Source: Sipunculus nudus (Eukaryota > Annelida > Sipuncula > Golfingiida > Sipunculidae). Taken from it: DNA of 64,000 bases. The notes under the pieces were generated by a model. The model had not been told where the DNA came from and made no database searches. It saw only the letters and a program-made list of their open reading frames with translations. Location: positions 11,807,501 to 11,871,500 of the forward strand of contig CM049308.1 of NCBI GenBank assembly GCA_026874595.1. Direction: 5' to 3'. Below are positions 47,164 to 58,590 of this stretch, piece by piece. The translations under genes were made by a program, and so were the position numbers. How positions within the stretch are numbered: position 1 is the stretch's first letter; the number at the start of each line of letters is the position of its first letter.

Positions 47164-47956
47164 TCAACTACCTATATCGTAAGCGCTGTTTGTTTTGACC
47201 TTGTATCCTGAATCTCTACACTAGAGGGGAGCACTGTATTTTGGTCCAATCAGATGAGACCCTGTGCTGGAAGACAAAACGGTTTACCAGCCAAGCGAGG
47301 AATACACGAAGTCAATGTTGTTCATTTCGTTTTTAATGACAGCTAATCGCCCCGGCGACAGTTTCAACAGGCCACAGGCTCAGAGAGAATGGCCCCGCGC
47401 GTGGTTTCTGGGCGGAGCCTGATGCCTGTCGATTGTTTGTTGACTTGCATTTGGATGGCTACTAGTCACATCAGCAGTTTTTTTCAGCAGACAGGCCCAT
47501 TTGCACCACCTGGTGTTTAAGTGCATCATAAACAGTCAAAGCAAGCAGCGGGAATATCAATAGCTTCTTTTGAAGCGCAGGATTTCCGCCGCCTCGCGAG
47601 CGTAATAGTACTCGATTCGTTAGAATCTTCAAGTAGTCCAGAAAATTTCAACTTCCCTCTCCTTAAATAAGTGTCGAAATGTAAAAGTCTCTCTTTTAAA
47701 TCATGATTTTCTGATTTATTTTCTTCTAACTGTTGCAATATTTTCGAGTACTCCCCTTTTTGTTCTTTTACTGTCTCAATTCAGATTTAGTCCCTTTTAA
47801 CTCAACCTGTGTGTGTTCAAGAGAATCTTGTTAACTTTAAAAGTTTTCAAATTCAGCTCTTAACTGACCAACCTCTGTAGCAAGACCAACCATGGAATTA
47901 TTCATTTTCTCAATCTGGCTTTGTAGCTCTCTCATACTTTTATTCAAATCTGTCAT
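46779..47956 (-). pseudogene. LINE ORF1: coiled coil, RRM and C-terminal domain
   Basis: The frame starts at ATG 47954-47956 with a heptad-rich coiled coil (LNKSMRELQSQIEKMNNSM, then LEENKSENHDLKERLLHFD), with stops in between. An RRM opens with RRGKLKFSGLLEDSNES and continues after an insertion at FIDKLRVDNVVDIEFQRCHR and RDIIVRFVRFGDRDCVWR, then the C-terminal part EDFPMEIEQRRVKMY. This is the L1 ORF1p (Transposase_22) plan: an RNA chaperone that coats the element's RNA. About 400 bases (47119-47560, including an (AT)n tract) interrupt the RRM. A TAA follows TLVAD, but homology to an extended protein continues towards the NADAR domain. Confidence 0.8.
47119..47160. repeat. (AT)n microsatellite in LINE ORF1
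   Basis: About 21 AT dinucleotides at the edge of the insertion that splits the ORF1 RRM. Confidence 0.9.
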
Positions 47957-48404
47957 TTATATTGCTTGTGTTCCTTGCTCACCTCTATCAACATCTGGCA
48001 AAGTAAGTTCTTGGCCTTTGGGGTTCTGTCGAATGTTTTACTGTCACCACTTTTGTTCGTGCCTTGTATCCATTTTATGTCTATGTTCATGTGCCGTGTG
48101 TATCGTCAAACAGCCCTGGTCGCGTGTGTCACAGTTCATTAATTTGCAGTTGAGACCCCGGCATGATCTTAAAGCCGATTACGTAAGAGCTCAGAATAAT
48201 AGAAATGTGTCCGGCCACGTATTGGTTACCTTGTTCACATAATTAAAAATATCAACTTCAAAAAGCAGATGTTGATCTTTCCCGTTACGAAATTTTTTTT
48301 ATAGAAAATACACATTACCTCCGCATGCCGATTTGTAAGACTTATGGTGAACAATATCCCCACAGTTGGAAGCATTTCGCTGCTACTCTGATCACACACG
48401 TCCG

Positions 48405-48933
48405 TAGACTGGTACCCCCGCTCTATTATGGCACCGCTGCTCTAGGCCAATCATAGAGACGGGCGTACAACGCCATGTTATGTACTCCCGGCAGACTGGT
48501 TCCAACTCCAGTATATATTAAATATGATAAAAATAAGCATTTCGTTTGCTCAGAGAAGTTATCAAAAGTTGGCTGTACATTACGTGTGACATTAATGATT
48601 GGATTAATAGATATTAATAATAAATCACTGCTACGCACAGTGGAATATCAAAGATTCAGTATATCGTATTATCTATACATCCGGCCCATTATTCAATTTT
48701 TGTGCAACAACTCATTTTTCAATATTTGAAAACTAGAAATAAGAATAAGAAATCTTCACGGATACTCAACAAGGATCGCGTACACGTCCATGTCAACCGG
48801 TATGAGCGTGCATGCTGGAGGTGGAACCAGTCTACAGGTAAGTCAGGAGTTGCAACTGGGAGTGTTTAAGATGGCGTTGTACACCTGTCTCTATGCTTGG
48901 CTGAGGGCCATAATAGAGCAGGGTACCAGTCTA
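48405..48933. mobile_element. Mutator-like MITE with long inverted repeats
   Basis: Starts TAGACTGGTACCCCCGCTC and ends with the inverse of TAGACTGGTACCCTGCTC. The arms stay complementary for ~110 bp, through CATAGAGACRGGYGTACAAC and the inner AGACTGGTTCCAACTCCAG. Perfect 9-bp duplication ACACGTCCG at 48396-48404 and 48934-48942. No transposase inside. Confidence 0.9.
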
Positions 48934-49099
48934 ACACGTCCGATCCTCAAAGGTCACGTGACGCCGTTCTTCTAACTGGATGTGTCGGAACGACACGAAT
49001 GCCCCCGCCTGGGGCAAATTAGAAACATTTGTTAAATTTTGTAAAATTTTTTAAGTTCAGGAAGTGTTGTATGGTCAAAAGTCGGTCAACAAGGGCAAA

Positions 49100-49672
49100 A
49101 TGCAATATAATATATTACCTTTAAAAGTAGGTCAAGATCACCCATCTTTGAACTTGACCAAGATTTTGTAAATATAATGCAATAGCACTGAAGAAATGAA
49201 GTTCCTGTGTTGAATACCTTTGGAGATATCCTGCACAAAGGGCCAAAATTGAAAAAATCCGATAAAATTTCATTAAAAAATCAGAAATTGCAGGTGGCGC
49301 CACCAAAATTGTGCAGCACATACAGACCATCAGTCCCAATGATCATAGTAAGTTTTGTGAAAATCCACACAATGGTTCCTGAGATATAAACTTCTGAGTG
49401 TTTTTCTATAATCAGCTCTAAAATGTAGAAAAATGGGTCAAGGTCACCCATCTTCGAACTTGACCGAGATTTTATCGATATACATCTTCACTGATGAAAT
49501 AAAATTCCAACGGGGAATCCTTTTAGAGATATCCCGCCCACAAGGTAAAAGTTAACAGACGCGGAACGCACGGACGGACGGACGGACAGACACCGGACAG
49601 ACAGATGGACAGACGGACAGCTTGGGTGACGACAATAGCCCATCAGCCTATGAGCTGAGGGATAAAAACAGC
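49100..49672 (+). mobile_element. Inserted core-repeat element E5 with ACRG tract
   Basis: Two diverged units (GGTCAAGRTCACCCATCTT near 49131 and 49437), one perfect GGTGGCGCCACC at 49293, a GACGGACGGACGGACAGAC tract (49572-49620), and an end AATAGCCCATCAGCC..GAGCTGAGG. It interrupts the first core unit of the element at 49003-51047. The left end is approximate. Confidence 0.55.
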
Positions 49673-49686
49673 TGTACATGTGTATT

Positions 49687-49887
49687 CAGGGGCGGATCCA
49701 GGATTTAGGAAAAGGGGGGGTCCAACCCAGGAGGACAAATGAAAACCCTAAAAATAGGTCCTCAGGTCTGAAAAAGGGGGGGTCCAGGCGGCAAAAGTTT
49801 GTCTGAAGCCCTTAAAAAAACGTTGTTTCTGATGAAAAAGGGGGGGGTCCGGACCCCCTGGACCCCCCCCCCCTGGATCCGCTTCTG
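49687..49887. mobile_element. 201-bp CAGGGGCGGATCC MITE with 5-bp duplication
   Basis: Inverted ends CAGGGGCGGATCCAGG and CAGAAGCGGATCCAGG (minus strand); flanked by GTATT at 49682-49686 and 49888-49892. The surrounding repeat units supply the empty site (ATGTGTATTTGTCATG), which confirms the ends. Relatives are at 34800 and 35351. Confidence 0.85.
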
Positions 49888-49888
49888 G

Positions 49889-50975
49889 TATTTGTCATGA
49901 AAATTTCTATTTTTCATGAATTTTTCTAAGTTTAGGAGCCGTAAAACGGTCAAAAGAAGGTCAACCGGGACGAAACGCGAACTCGATCTGTAACTGGTCA
50001 TTATCTGCCCATACACCAAAAATCAGGCCAATATCTGCAGGCATTGCAAAAAAAGGTCAGTACATGTGTATTTGTCATGAAAATTTCTATTTTTCATGAA
50101 ATTTTCTAAGTTTAGGAGACGTAAAACGGTGAAAAGTAGGTCAACCGGGACGAAACGCGAACTCGATCTGTAACTGGTCATTATCTGCCCACACACAAAA
50201 AATCAGGCCAATATCTGCAGGCATTGCGAAAAAAAGTCCGTACATGTGTATTTGTCATGAAAATTTCTATTTTTCATGAAATTTTCTAAGTTTGGGAGCC
50301 GTAAAACAGTCAAAAGTAAGTCAACTGGGACGAAACGCAAACTTGATCTGTAACTGTTCATTATCTGCCCACACACCAAAAATCAGGCCAATATCTGCAG
50401 GCCTTGCGAAAAAAAAGTCCGTACATGTGTATTTGTCATGAAAATTTCTATTTTTTCATGAAATTTTCTAAGTTTAGGAGCCGTAAAACTGTCAAAAGTA
50501 AGTCAACCGGGACGAAACACGAACTCGATCTGTAACTGGTCATTATCTGCCCACACACCAAAAATCAGGCCAATACCTGCAGGCATTGCGAAAAAAAAAA
50601 GTCCGTACATGTGTATTTGTCATGAAAATTTCTATTTTTCATGAAATTTTCTAAGTTTAGGAGCCGTTAAACTGTCAAAAGTAGGTCAACCGGGACGAAA
50701 CGCAAACTTGATCTGTAACTGGTCATTATCTGCCCACACACCAAAAATCAGGCCAATACCTGCAGGCATTGCGAAAAAAAAAGTCCGTACATGTGTATTT
50801 GTCATGAAAATTTCTATTTTTCATGAAATTTTCTAAGTTTAGGAGCCGTAAAACTGTCAAAAGAAGGTCAACCGGGACGAAACGCGAACTCGATCTGTAA
50901 CTGGTCATTATCTGCCCACACACCAAAAATCAGGTCAATATCTGCAGGCATTGCGAAAAAAAGTCCGTACAACTG
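49889..50975 (+). repeat. 181-bp core repeat, six copies
   Basis: Six units beginning TATTTGTCATGAAAATTTC at about 49889, 50069, 50249, 50430, 50616 and 50795. Each has TAAGTTTAGGAGCCGTAAAA, AACCGGGACGAAACGCGAAC and AAAATCAGGCCAATATCTGC, and is joined to the next by an A-run and GTCCGTACATGTG. A more diverged part-unit occurs near 49025-49085. Confidence 0.95.
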
Positions 50976-51047
50976 TTTGATTTCGGAATGACGGAATGAC
51001 GGACATGGGTAAAACTATATGCCCCGGCCACTTTGTGGCGGGGGCAT

Positions 51048-52555
51048 AAAAAAAAGCTTTGATTTATTATCCTCAACATTAGACAACCTTTTAAATAGGC
51101 ATACCATCTGCAATCAAGTTTGAATGATTTCACAACATTTCTTTATTTTCTTATTGTATTGTTTGGATACTGGCTTATGTTTTACGGATATTTGACTCCA
51201 CGGTCATACGTTCAAAGTTTTCTCAATTCGGCCTTACCTACGGAGACTTTGGTTGTTGGGGTCACCAGAGGTCTTTTCATATTCAATAAAATGATTCTAA
51301 TAACATTCATGCTCGATACAATCAATAGTTTTAATAATAATGTCAAACATTTGACATATTTACAAGTTCTCGCAGGCAAGGCAGATCTGCTCCTTATATC
51401 TTATGTGCATTGGTTTTTCAGAATTTATGGTTAACTTTTGGACTTGATTTAGTTGAGGAAAGATTTACCGTTTCTCGCAAACATCAGAAAAAATACTTGA
51501 GCATAACAGTCCAACCTTCCGGGCAATTTAGACACTGTGAGCCTCATATATAGATCTAATCCTATTATACACCCGGTGATGGGCCTGTGAAAATGGAGAC
51601 ACGGGATTTTATATTAATGAATGTAAACATGCAAAGATAATGAAAGGCAGCTGGGGTAAGAACATTTTATTAACTATATAAAACAGTATGTAGACGACCG
51701 ACCTATTTGCGAGTCCGATATCTAGTTTGCGACTGTTTCTTCGTATCGTTTTAACACAAAAATGTTTGAAGAATATTTTGTTAATGTGGTTGAAAATGTT
51801 GTATCTTTAACATGAGCATTGTCCTTTGACCAGGAAGGCGAGTAGAAAATTCAAAACCAAAGCAAGATCAACTGATTGAACTCCAGCTTCCCAAAACAAA
51901 AATACTTACATCGATTTTAAAGAACCGATAATTTGTAGCAAAGCAGAAAACCTGAAATTGCTGAAAAAGCATTTATGCCAGTTTTTCATCATGCTCAGTT
52001 ATGGGTACAGAATATGATGGGCTTTTAGGCTTTTTTTAGGATTAACAAAGTTAAAGTTACGCCTCTTTGGGTCGCTGGTTTGGGGTTCACAGTTACGTAC
52101 ATCTGATCTCCAATTACTGCTCACAGACGCCAAGCTTCCCTGATGAATCATGTAAGAGTCCATGACTCTGAGATTTTAAAATCGGTAAGCACGTCTTCAT
52201 GTCTGTAAATTTCCTCTTGAGTATGATTAAAATAGCTTTAATGTATACGATAACTCTTATAACATGAGCTTCACATCAATTTAAGGCTAGTTGGATTATC
52301 CTTCTAACCTTTTATAAAATATTATTGTCAATGCTACATACCTTAACATGGACTTTTCATTTCCAATTGTGAGAGTCCTTACTGTGAGTCACCATGACGT
52401 GTTCATAAGGGAGAAATGCTTGATTATATGATGCAAAGGTTTTACACAAGAAATGTTACAGTCCTGTTTGACTATACAGTTACTTATACTTTATACGTTT
52501 GCTTTCTTAATTAGTTTAAAATGCCCAGTGTACATGTCTGATAAACTTATAGATT
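51048..52555. other. Intergenic, nothing recognised
   Basis: A 104-codon frame (51120-51434, +) is rich in hydrophobic residues but shows no family resemblance and no splice context. No terminal or tandem repeats seen. Confidence 0.55.
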
Positions 52556-52559
52556 TATG

Positions 52560-53035
52560 ATCCCGTCGCAACGTCCGCCCGTCCGAATTGGCTTGTGGAC
52601 CGATTTTAAGCAAAGCCGTTTGACCAAAACCTTTCATCTTTCAAATATTGACCCCCCCCCCCCCCCTAAAGATGAAGAACCTTATAGATTTTGAGGTCAT
52701 GGGGTCAAAGAACAAGGCCACAGGACCTACTTCTTGAAAAAAAATTGTGGACCCTTATTAAGCAAAACCGTTTGACCAAAACCTTTCATCTTCTACGTAT
52801 GGCTCACCGAACCACCAATTAAGAACCCTATTGATTTTGAGGTAATGGGGTCAAAGGTCAAGGCCACATGACCCACTTTTTGGAAAGCCTGTGGACCGAT
52901 TTTTAACTAAACCGTTCGACCAAAACCTTTCATCTTTCAAATATGCTTCGCCCATCTACCGATGAAGTTCCCTATTGATTTTGAGATCATGGGGTCATAG
53001 TCAAGGCAACAGGACCCACTTCTTGAAAAATAGGT
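52560..53035 (+). repeat. Three-copy ~135-bp core repeat
   Basis: Three units with GTGGACCGATTTTAAGCAAA, CCAAAACCTTTCATCTT, ATTGATTTTGAGGTCATGGG and GGCCACAGGACCCACTTCTT. A short GTCCGCCCGTCCG precedes them. Pattern as in pearl-type elements; the ends are not defined. Confidence 0.7.
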
Positions 53036-53709
53036 GGCCAGCTGGCTAAGCGCTTGACTTCTACCGTGACCGAATTTTCAAGGTTTTCAGTTACTTGGTT
53101 TACAAGATGTGCGGTTATTGCAGAAAACTGGTTGTTTATCTCAAAAGGATGACGTCGCGATGTGAATATCCCACATTTAATTCACTTTTCATCGTCTGCA
53201 TTTCTGCGTCGTAGGGCTACAAAGCTAGCACTCTACACGTTTCAGCTCGGAATCTACATTAAGACTTACATGCCCGGATCTCGGGCATATATTTCCTTCG
53301 GAGTAAGACTATCTATTTATAGTGAAGAACTCACTCTCAACTACTCTTCCGGTGTATATGGTTTGCAAGGGATGACAAAACTGCATGCAGACAACATTGT
53401 GAGCAGAAATACTTACAACAAATTTGCCTATAGATTTGTCGTGTGAAAGAAGTTACCCATATACGTAATAATCTGCATGGCGCTTGGTTTTGTTGTTAGA
53501 ATAATTGACTTCTCTGGGGTCACCTTATCATGCATCATATGGCTTTAGTGTTTCCGGATAGAGTTCTCTCTTATCATCTTGTTTGAGAGATAGACTTCTC
53601 TTGAATCATCCATTTGTAGACTTAACGTTTCTTGCTGGCGTTTGTGAGTGCTCGAATAACGGAACAACACCGTATATAGTCCAAACAAAGAACTTTTATT
53701 CCCGTCCGT

Positions 53710-54475
53710 AAAGGCCGGCATACACGTTGCGACCCGATTCAACTCAACTGGGCCCGACTAAACAGGTTTCCTCAAGTTTTCTACAGTTTCTTCCAGTTTT
53801 TGACCCTGCAGACTGACGAAAACTGGGGTGCATACACATAACGACCCGACTCAACTCAACTGGATCGACGGCAGAGGCGGTACATTCAAATCAACAAAAA
53901 TGGTGATAAGCTTGTGACATATGAAAGCAAATTCATTAATACATGTCATATTATTAATCAGTATACATGTATGTATCTGTATGTCGCCCTTTCAATTCTT
54001 CTCATCGCATAGTTTGATAAATTTTAGTCTAGAAAATAGTATTCGATGTCCTGTGATATACACTATATATTCTACATCCGTGAACATGAAGCATATTGAT
54101 ATTATGCTGACTTTGTACTGGTGACATTGGTTATACAGATCGATATTCATATATAATGCGCGCATAGTGCTCATGTAATGTATTGCTGTCTTTCTCTGCA
54201 CCATACGATTTTGGCCTAGAAGATCACATGACCGAGGTACTCATGTGATCAGAGACGTAGATGTGATTGGTTGCTGACTGTACTTCTGAACGACGCGACT
54301 CAACTGGACACGATTTTTTCTGACACTGCCAGAAACCAAAAACTGACGCCGACTGGTGACGACTCTGGTTGAGTCGGGTCGTTTTCGCACATACACATTG
54401 CGACGCGACTCAACTCAACTAAACAGTTTTTGACCTGTTGAGTTGAGTCGGGTCGCAACGTGTATGCCGGCCTTA
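53710..54475. mobile_element. MITE with ~40-bp inverted repeats (AAGGCCGGCATACACG)
   Basis: The left end AAGGCCGGCATACACGTTGC continues GACCCGATTCAACTCAACT; the right end is its inverse. The motif CGACSCGACTCAACTCAACT recurs at least four more times subterminally in both directions. I could not find a clear target duplication. It sits within a degenerate minisatellite (53540-53700 and 54630-54850). Confidence 0.82.
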
Positions 54476-54629
54476 ACACACACGTATAGAACACACAATC
54501 TGAGAGTGACCTCTGACCTTTAGGTCAATGGTGTCAAAGAATATCGTATCTCGCATAAGGTGTTACGGAATATTCTTTACCATGCTTAAAACACACATTC
54601 TAAATAGAATACTGTACATTACATAGACA

Positions 54630-54850
54630 TAAAGAGTTTTCTTGATATATTTTACCTGAGATATAAGGTGCTCTTGAATGATTTGTCGGTGGGAAAGAGT
54701 TCTCTTGATTCATTAATTGGTGGAACAGAGTACTCATGATATATTTTGTATGAAGCATAGAGATCTATTATTCATGCTGTCAGAAAGATCAAGTTCTCTT
54801 GGTTCATCCTGTTGGAGAGAAAGTGTTCTCATGGATCATAGTGATTAACC
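54630..54850. repeat. Degenerate ~55-bp minisatellite
   Basis: Four or so units around GAGTTCTCTTGATTCAT and TTGGTGGAACAGAG; related units flank the MITE at 53540-53640. A similar, longer array is at 60410-61150. Confidence 0.65.
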
Positions 54851-55820
54851 GTAGACATTTATTTTACATAAGTAAGTATACGTCAGTCACGAAACAAGTC
54901 ATACGGTTAAATGCACTGAAATGACCATCCATATTATTGCATGGATATCATGGTAAACAGCCGGTTATCTTACCATTAGGCTACTTGCGATGAATCAATA
55001 CATGTAAACTTGAAAATCGAAGTGTGAAACAATCTCTGTAATAACTAGTCATTTCTGGGTCATGTATACAATCCAGTAAACCGTGCGAGACATATTTGTA
55101 TTCATGAGGTCAGAAATTGCAGGGGGGACGGGGGTGGGGGGTGTTGCAAACATTGAGGATTGTCAAACATTCGACAGACGACATCCTGGTCGAGCGTTGC
55201 ATTGCGGTTGTCGTTATTGCTGAGCTTGGTCCTCTGACATCGGGTAGACTCTCATGTCAGAGGGGCAAGGTTGCGTTAAGCTCTTATATTATACCTGGTT
55301 TTTCTGTCATCCTACTGCTACATTGTGTTTTAAAACAAAACTAAAACTCAGGTATTATTCAAGAATGTGTTGTGACCCATTCATTTTGTGATTTTGATCA
55401 CAGGTCAGCCGTTTGTCTCCAGTTTCGTTCTACTTTGAATGTGCAAAGATCTCAATTAGATGTTGAAATTCGCCCCCTCGGACAGGGAATTTTTTTTCTA
55501 CGCCTCATTTTCGACAGTCTCAGGGTAAACCTCTATATGCATAAAAAGATCCTATGGGAGGTTCTTAGCGAAAACAACTTACTTTTTTTTTCAGAGGTAG
55601 AGTAGATACAACTAGGATGATGGGAAGTGTTTCCGAAAACGTCTTAAAAAATAAGCAAACTCTGTCCATGAGATTTTGTGAAAAGTTATTAACAAGCACC
55701 AAAAGCAAGTGAACAAGCAAAGTAGGTATAAGAAACTACATAAAATACAAATCTTTATTAAGACCTTGCCAAAATAAATTATAAGGATTTGTTTACGGTA
55801 TTGGAAAAGAGAAGTCGTAG
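54851..55820. other. Intergenic, nothing recognised
   Basis: Open frames of 75-77 codons at 55117-55605 (+) have no recognisable motif. No repeat ends seen. Confidence 0.5.
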
Positions 55821-55828
55821 TTGCTGAA

Positions 55829-55871
55829 CAGTGGCGTCAATTTTTCTCCAAGGGCGGGGGGGGGATGAGTT

Positions 55872-55926
<55 letters not shown>

Positions 55927-56300
55927 TTTCAGCGTCTCTGAGTGACATATTCAACTATATATATATAAATATATATATATATACGTTATATATATAATTG
56001 TTATATATATATAATATATATATTTATATATATACATAAACTCAATCATATTTCAGATAATTATAAAATTTTAGAAAATAAGTATATTCGTGAATCTAAG
56101 CAAGGTTTATATATCACATTTTTTAGTAAATGGATCCAATTATTAATTTATTAATATTAATTAATATTAATTTATTTCATTTGCAATATTATTTTATTAT
56201 TATCTGAAAAGTGGGGCGGATGATAACATTGACCATCCCCCCCTTGCCAAAAAGTGGGGGGTATATATACCCCCTATCCCCCCCTATATTGACGCCCCTG
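55829..56300. mobile_element. hAT-like MITE with 8-bp target duplication
   Basis: Ends CAGTGGCGTCAATTTTT and the inverse of CAGGGGCGTCAATATAG. Perfect 8-bp duplication TTGCTGAA at 55821-55828 and 56301-56308. The inner part is (TA)n (55875-55921 and 55956-56037) plus AT-rich and G/C-run sequence; no transposase. Confidence 0.92.
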
Positions 56301-56670
56301 TTGCTGAACAAACACACAGCTCGGAAAAGTTACTTCTTTGTCACGTGATTAAAATCTCGGCTACTATTATATAACGTCATCAACCGAGAGAGTGTATCGA
56401 TCCATATAACTATTATTTGCACGTTGGAGTATGCAGTGGCCAAGAAATCTTTGGACCTTAATTTACAGTCCTTTTTAACTGTACTACATATGGTCTGCTT
56501 AGCACACTCCCTGGGAAGAGGCCTTGCAGAACAACCACTCTGACATTTTAGATTGGTATGTAAAAATCCCCGGATTCTGTATAGGTTTCATTTGATTTTG
56601 TAAATTTATTGTCAGCTACTCTTTATGTGTATTTACATTTGCAGTACTGTCTAGTAATATGTTAAGTCGT

Positions 56671-56673
<3 letters not shown>

Positions 56674-56729
<56 letters not shown>
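56674..56729. repeat. (TA)n microsatellite
   Basis: About 28 TA dinucleotides; further (TA)n tracts lie at 58116-58138, 58543-58588 and 61837-61853. Confidence 0.93.
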
Positions 56730-56732
<3 letters not shown>

Positions 56733-56739
56733 TATATCT

Positions 56740-58540
56740 GCTAAAAAGAATATCATCTGATTACATATATATGGTCAGTAAACATTGCATACGGGCCTGA
56801 CATGTTCACACATTATGCTGGGCAAGTTATTGTCAGCTGAGGTTAGACAGTGCTGCTGCAGTACTTCTGATGTTTGAGTACTTCAGAGGTAGGCAGTCTG
56901 CTTGTCCTAACCTCTGATATGAGTTATTTAGTGATGCCACAGAGAGTGAATGAGGCCCTGTTTGTACAAACCAAGCAGTATCTTTTAGTCTAAGTTGGCT
57001 TGAACTATGGCTTGAACTTTGAAAATCTAATGTTTATCTTGTGTAATAAACATCTCAAGATAAATTAAATTGGACTAATCTAAAGAGATTTAAAAAATTG
57101 GTGGTAGACACGAAATCCACATTATATGTTCTATAATAAAAGGGATACAGAAATACACACATATTTCTTGGTTATATTGTATTGAACAGGAACTGATCGT
57201 ATTTAATTACACTAATTTACACCAAATATTTCTTTAATATTTTTTTGTGTTTCAGGATTATTCAAACCGAACTCTTTTTCCTTTTAAACTGTGCTTAACA
57301 TGAAGTTGTTTATTTAATTAAGTATTTGTTTATTTAATCTTCTGTTGAACATTGTGTGTAATGTATAATTAAATGTAAAAGATATTCTTTGACTATGGGG
57401 AATATGAACAACATAACTGGTTTTATATTCTCCTGATCATGAACTAACTGGAAATAATGCTGAACTTAGGCAAATTGTGCGCATTAATTGCGAGAGAAAC
57501 CCCATTTTTTTTAAATCTAGGACAAAAATTGCAAGAATTACAATTTAAATATACGAACACGTGATTTTAATTGGATAGAAATAATTATTGTACAAACAAT
57601 TGAACGGAACTACTGTATATTTCCCCAAATTGAAGAAACCCCTGACACCTAAAATGTGTCGGCTTTTATCTCTTGTGACTTTCCTTAAGAAAGACATTCT
57701 CGCTTTTCCAGTCTATACCATTGTTTCGTTAAGGCATCTGACTGCATATGGGATAAAGCCCATGGCAGTGGTAATGGTAACAGGTAACGCATCTCACGTG
57801 ATGTATCACTGGGTACTATATATAGGAAAATATACGTTTACTGTATAACGCACATAGCCTACTTTATCCATATTTATTGGGTACACGCGATTCAAGTCAG
57901 GCAGAAACTTACAGCAACAGCTCAGGGATTCTGATTTCCCAGTTAGCATGTGCGTCTATATTTCCATAATATGTATTTTATACAGTATAAACGTAATTTC
58001 ATTTTTACAAAATAAGTAAGCCTTCACATTGGCTCATTGTTCATTATATTCTCCTATCTCACATTTCCTGTGCATAAGCCTATTTAAATCTTATTTGGAT
58101 TAACTGCAATGGTATTATATATATATATATATATATATGCACCAACTGTTGTTCCTTCAAGCATTGGGAAGAGGGGAACATGGCACAGGTGTTGGCATTA
58201 CTGATATGCTGAGTCACCGTTCTTCATTTGAGGGTGTTTTTTTTCAAGGGCAGTATGTAAATTTCCCCTGAATCAGGTAGAAGGGTCGTATCGGTTGAAT
58301 CTGACTGACTGCACAAGTCTGCTCACAAACTGACTTTATTTAACAGATCATTCTTAAATATTCTGAGTCATAAATGATGACATACGTGTTTCATATCTGA
58401 GCATTCGGCGGCCGGGATTATATGAAACAACAACATTCTTTCAGCACATATTGTCTACTATGTATTTTCCAATGAAAATAATTTCTACTACAATTTGCTT
58501 AAACAGTATAGGGAACAATGTACATAAATAAATCAATATA

Positions 58541-58590
<50 letters not shown>

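Larger units (their letters stand above)
36649..47956 (-). mobile_element. L1/Tx1-clade LINE, decayed and split by a DIRS element
   Basis: Minus-strand order is ORF1 (47956 to 46222), then ORF2 endonuclease and reverse transcriptase (about 45890 to 43510), then, after the DIRS element, the ORF2 C-terminus (37941 to 36649). The two ORF2 parts belong to one protein: the right part ends in the LGVWFTNNKKRDG region, which in this clade is followed by the KLDKLNCLLNIWRQRDL region found on the left. Many frameshifts and stops make it inactive. The order of insertion is therefore LINE first, DIRS second. Confidence 0.85.
49003..51047 (+). mobile_element. Core-repeat element with GCCCCCGCC hairpin ends
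   Basis: Begins near ATGCCCCCGCCTGGGGCA and ends with GCCCCGGCCACTTTGTGGC, then GGGGGCATAAAAA: a hairpin at each end. The interior is a 181-bp core array followed by a short TGACGGAATGACGGACATGG stretch. It resembles the bivalve pearl-type plan but its termini are unrelated to E1-E4. Two other elements have inserted in its 5' part. Confidence 0.7.

Noticed and set aside
49889..50975. Regular direct repeats resembling a CRISPR array
   Set aside because: The 181-bp units are contiguous without unique spacers, in eukaryotic DNA; it is a tandem core repeat.
51120..51434. 104-codon frame as a membrane-protein exon
   Set aside because: Hydrophobic composition only; no family pattern, and AT-rich DNA readily gives such frames.
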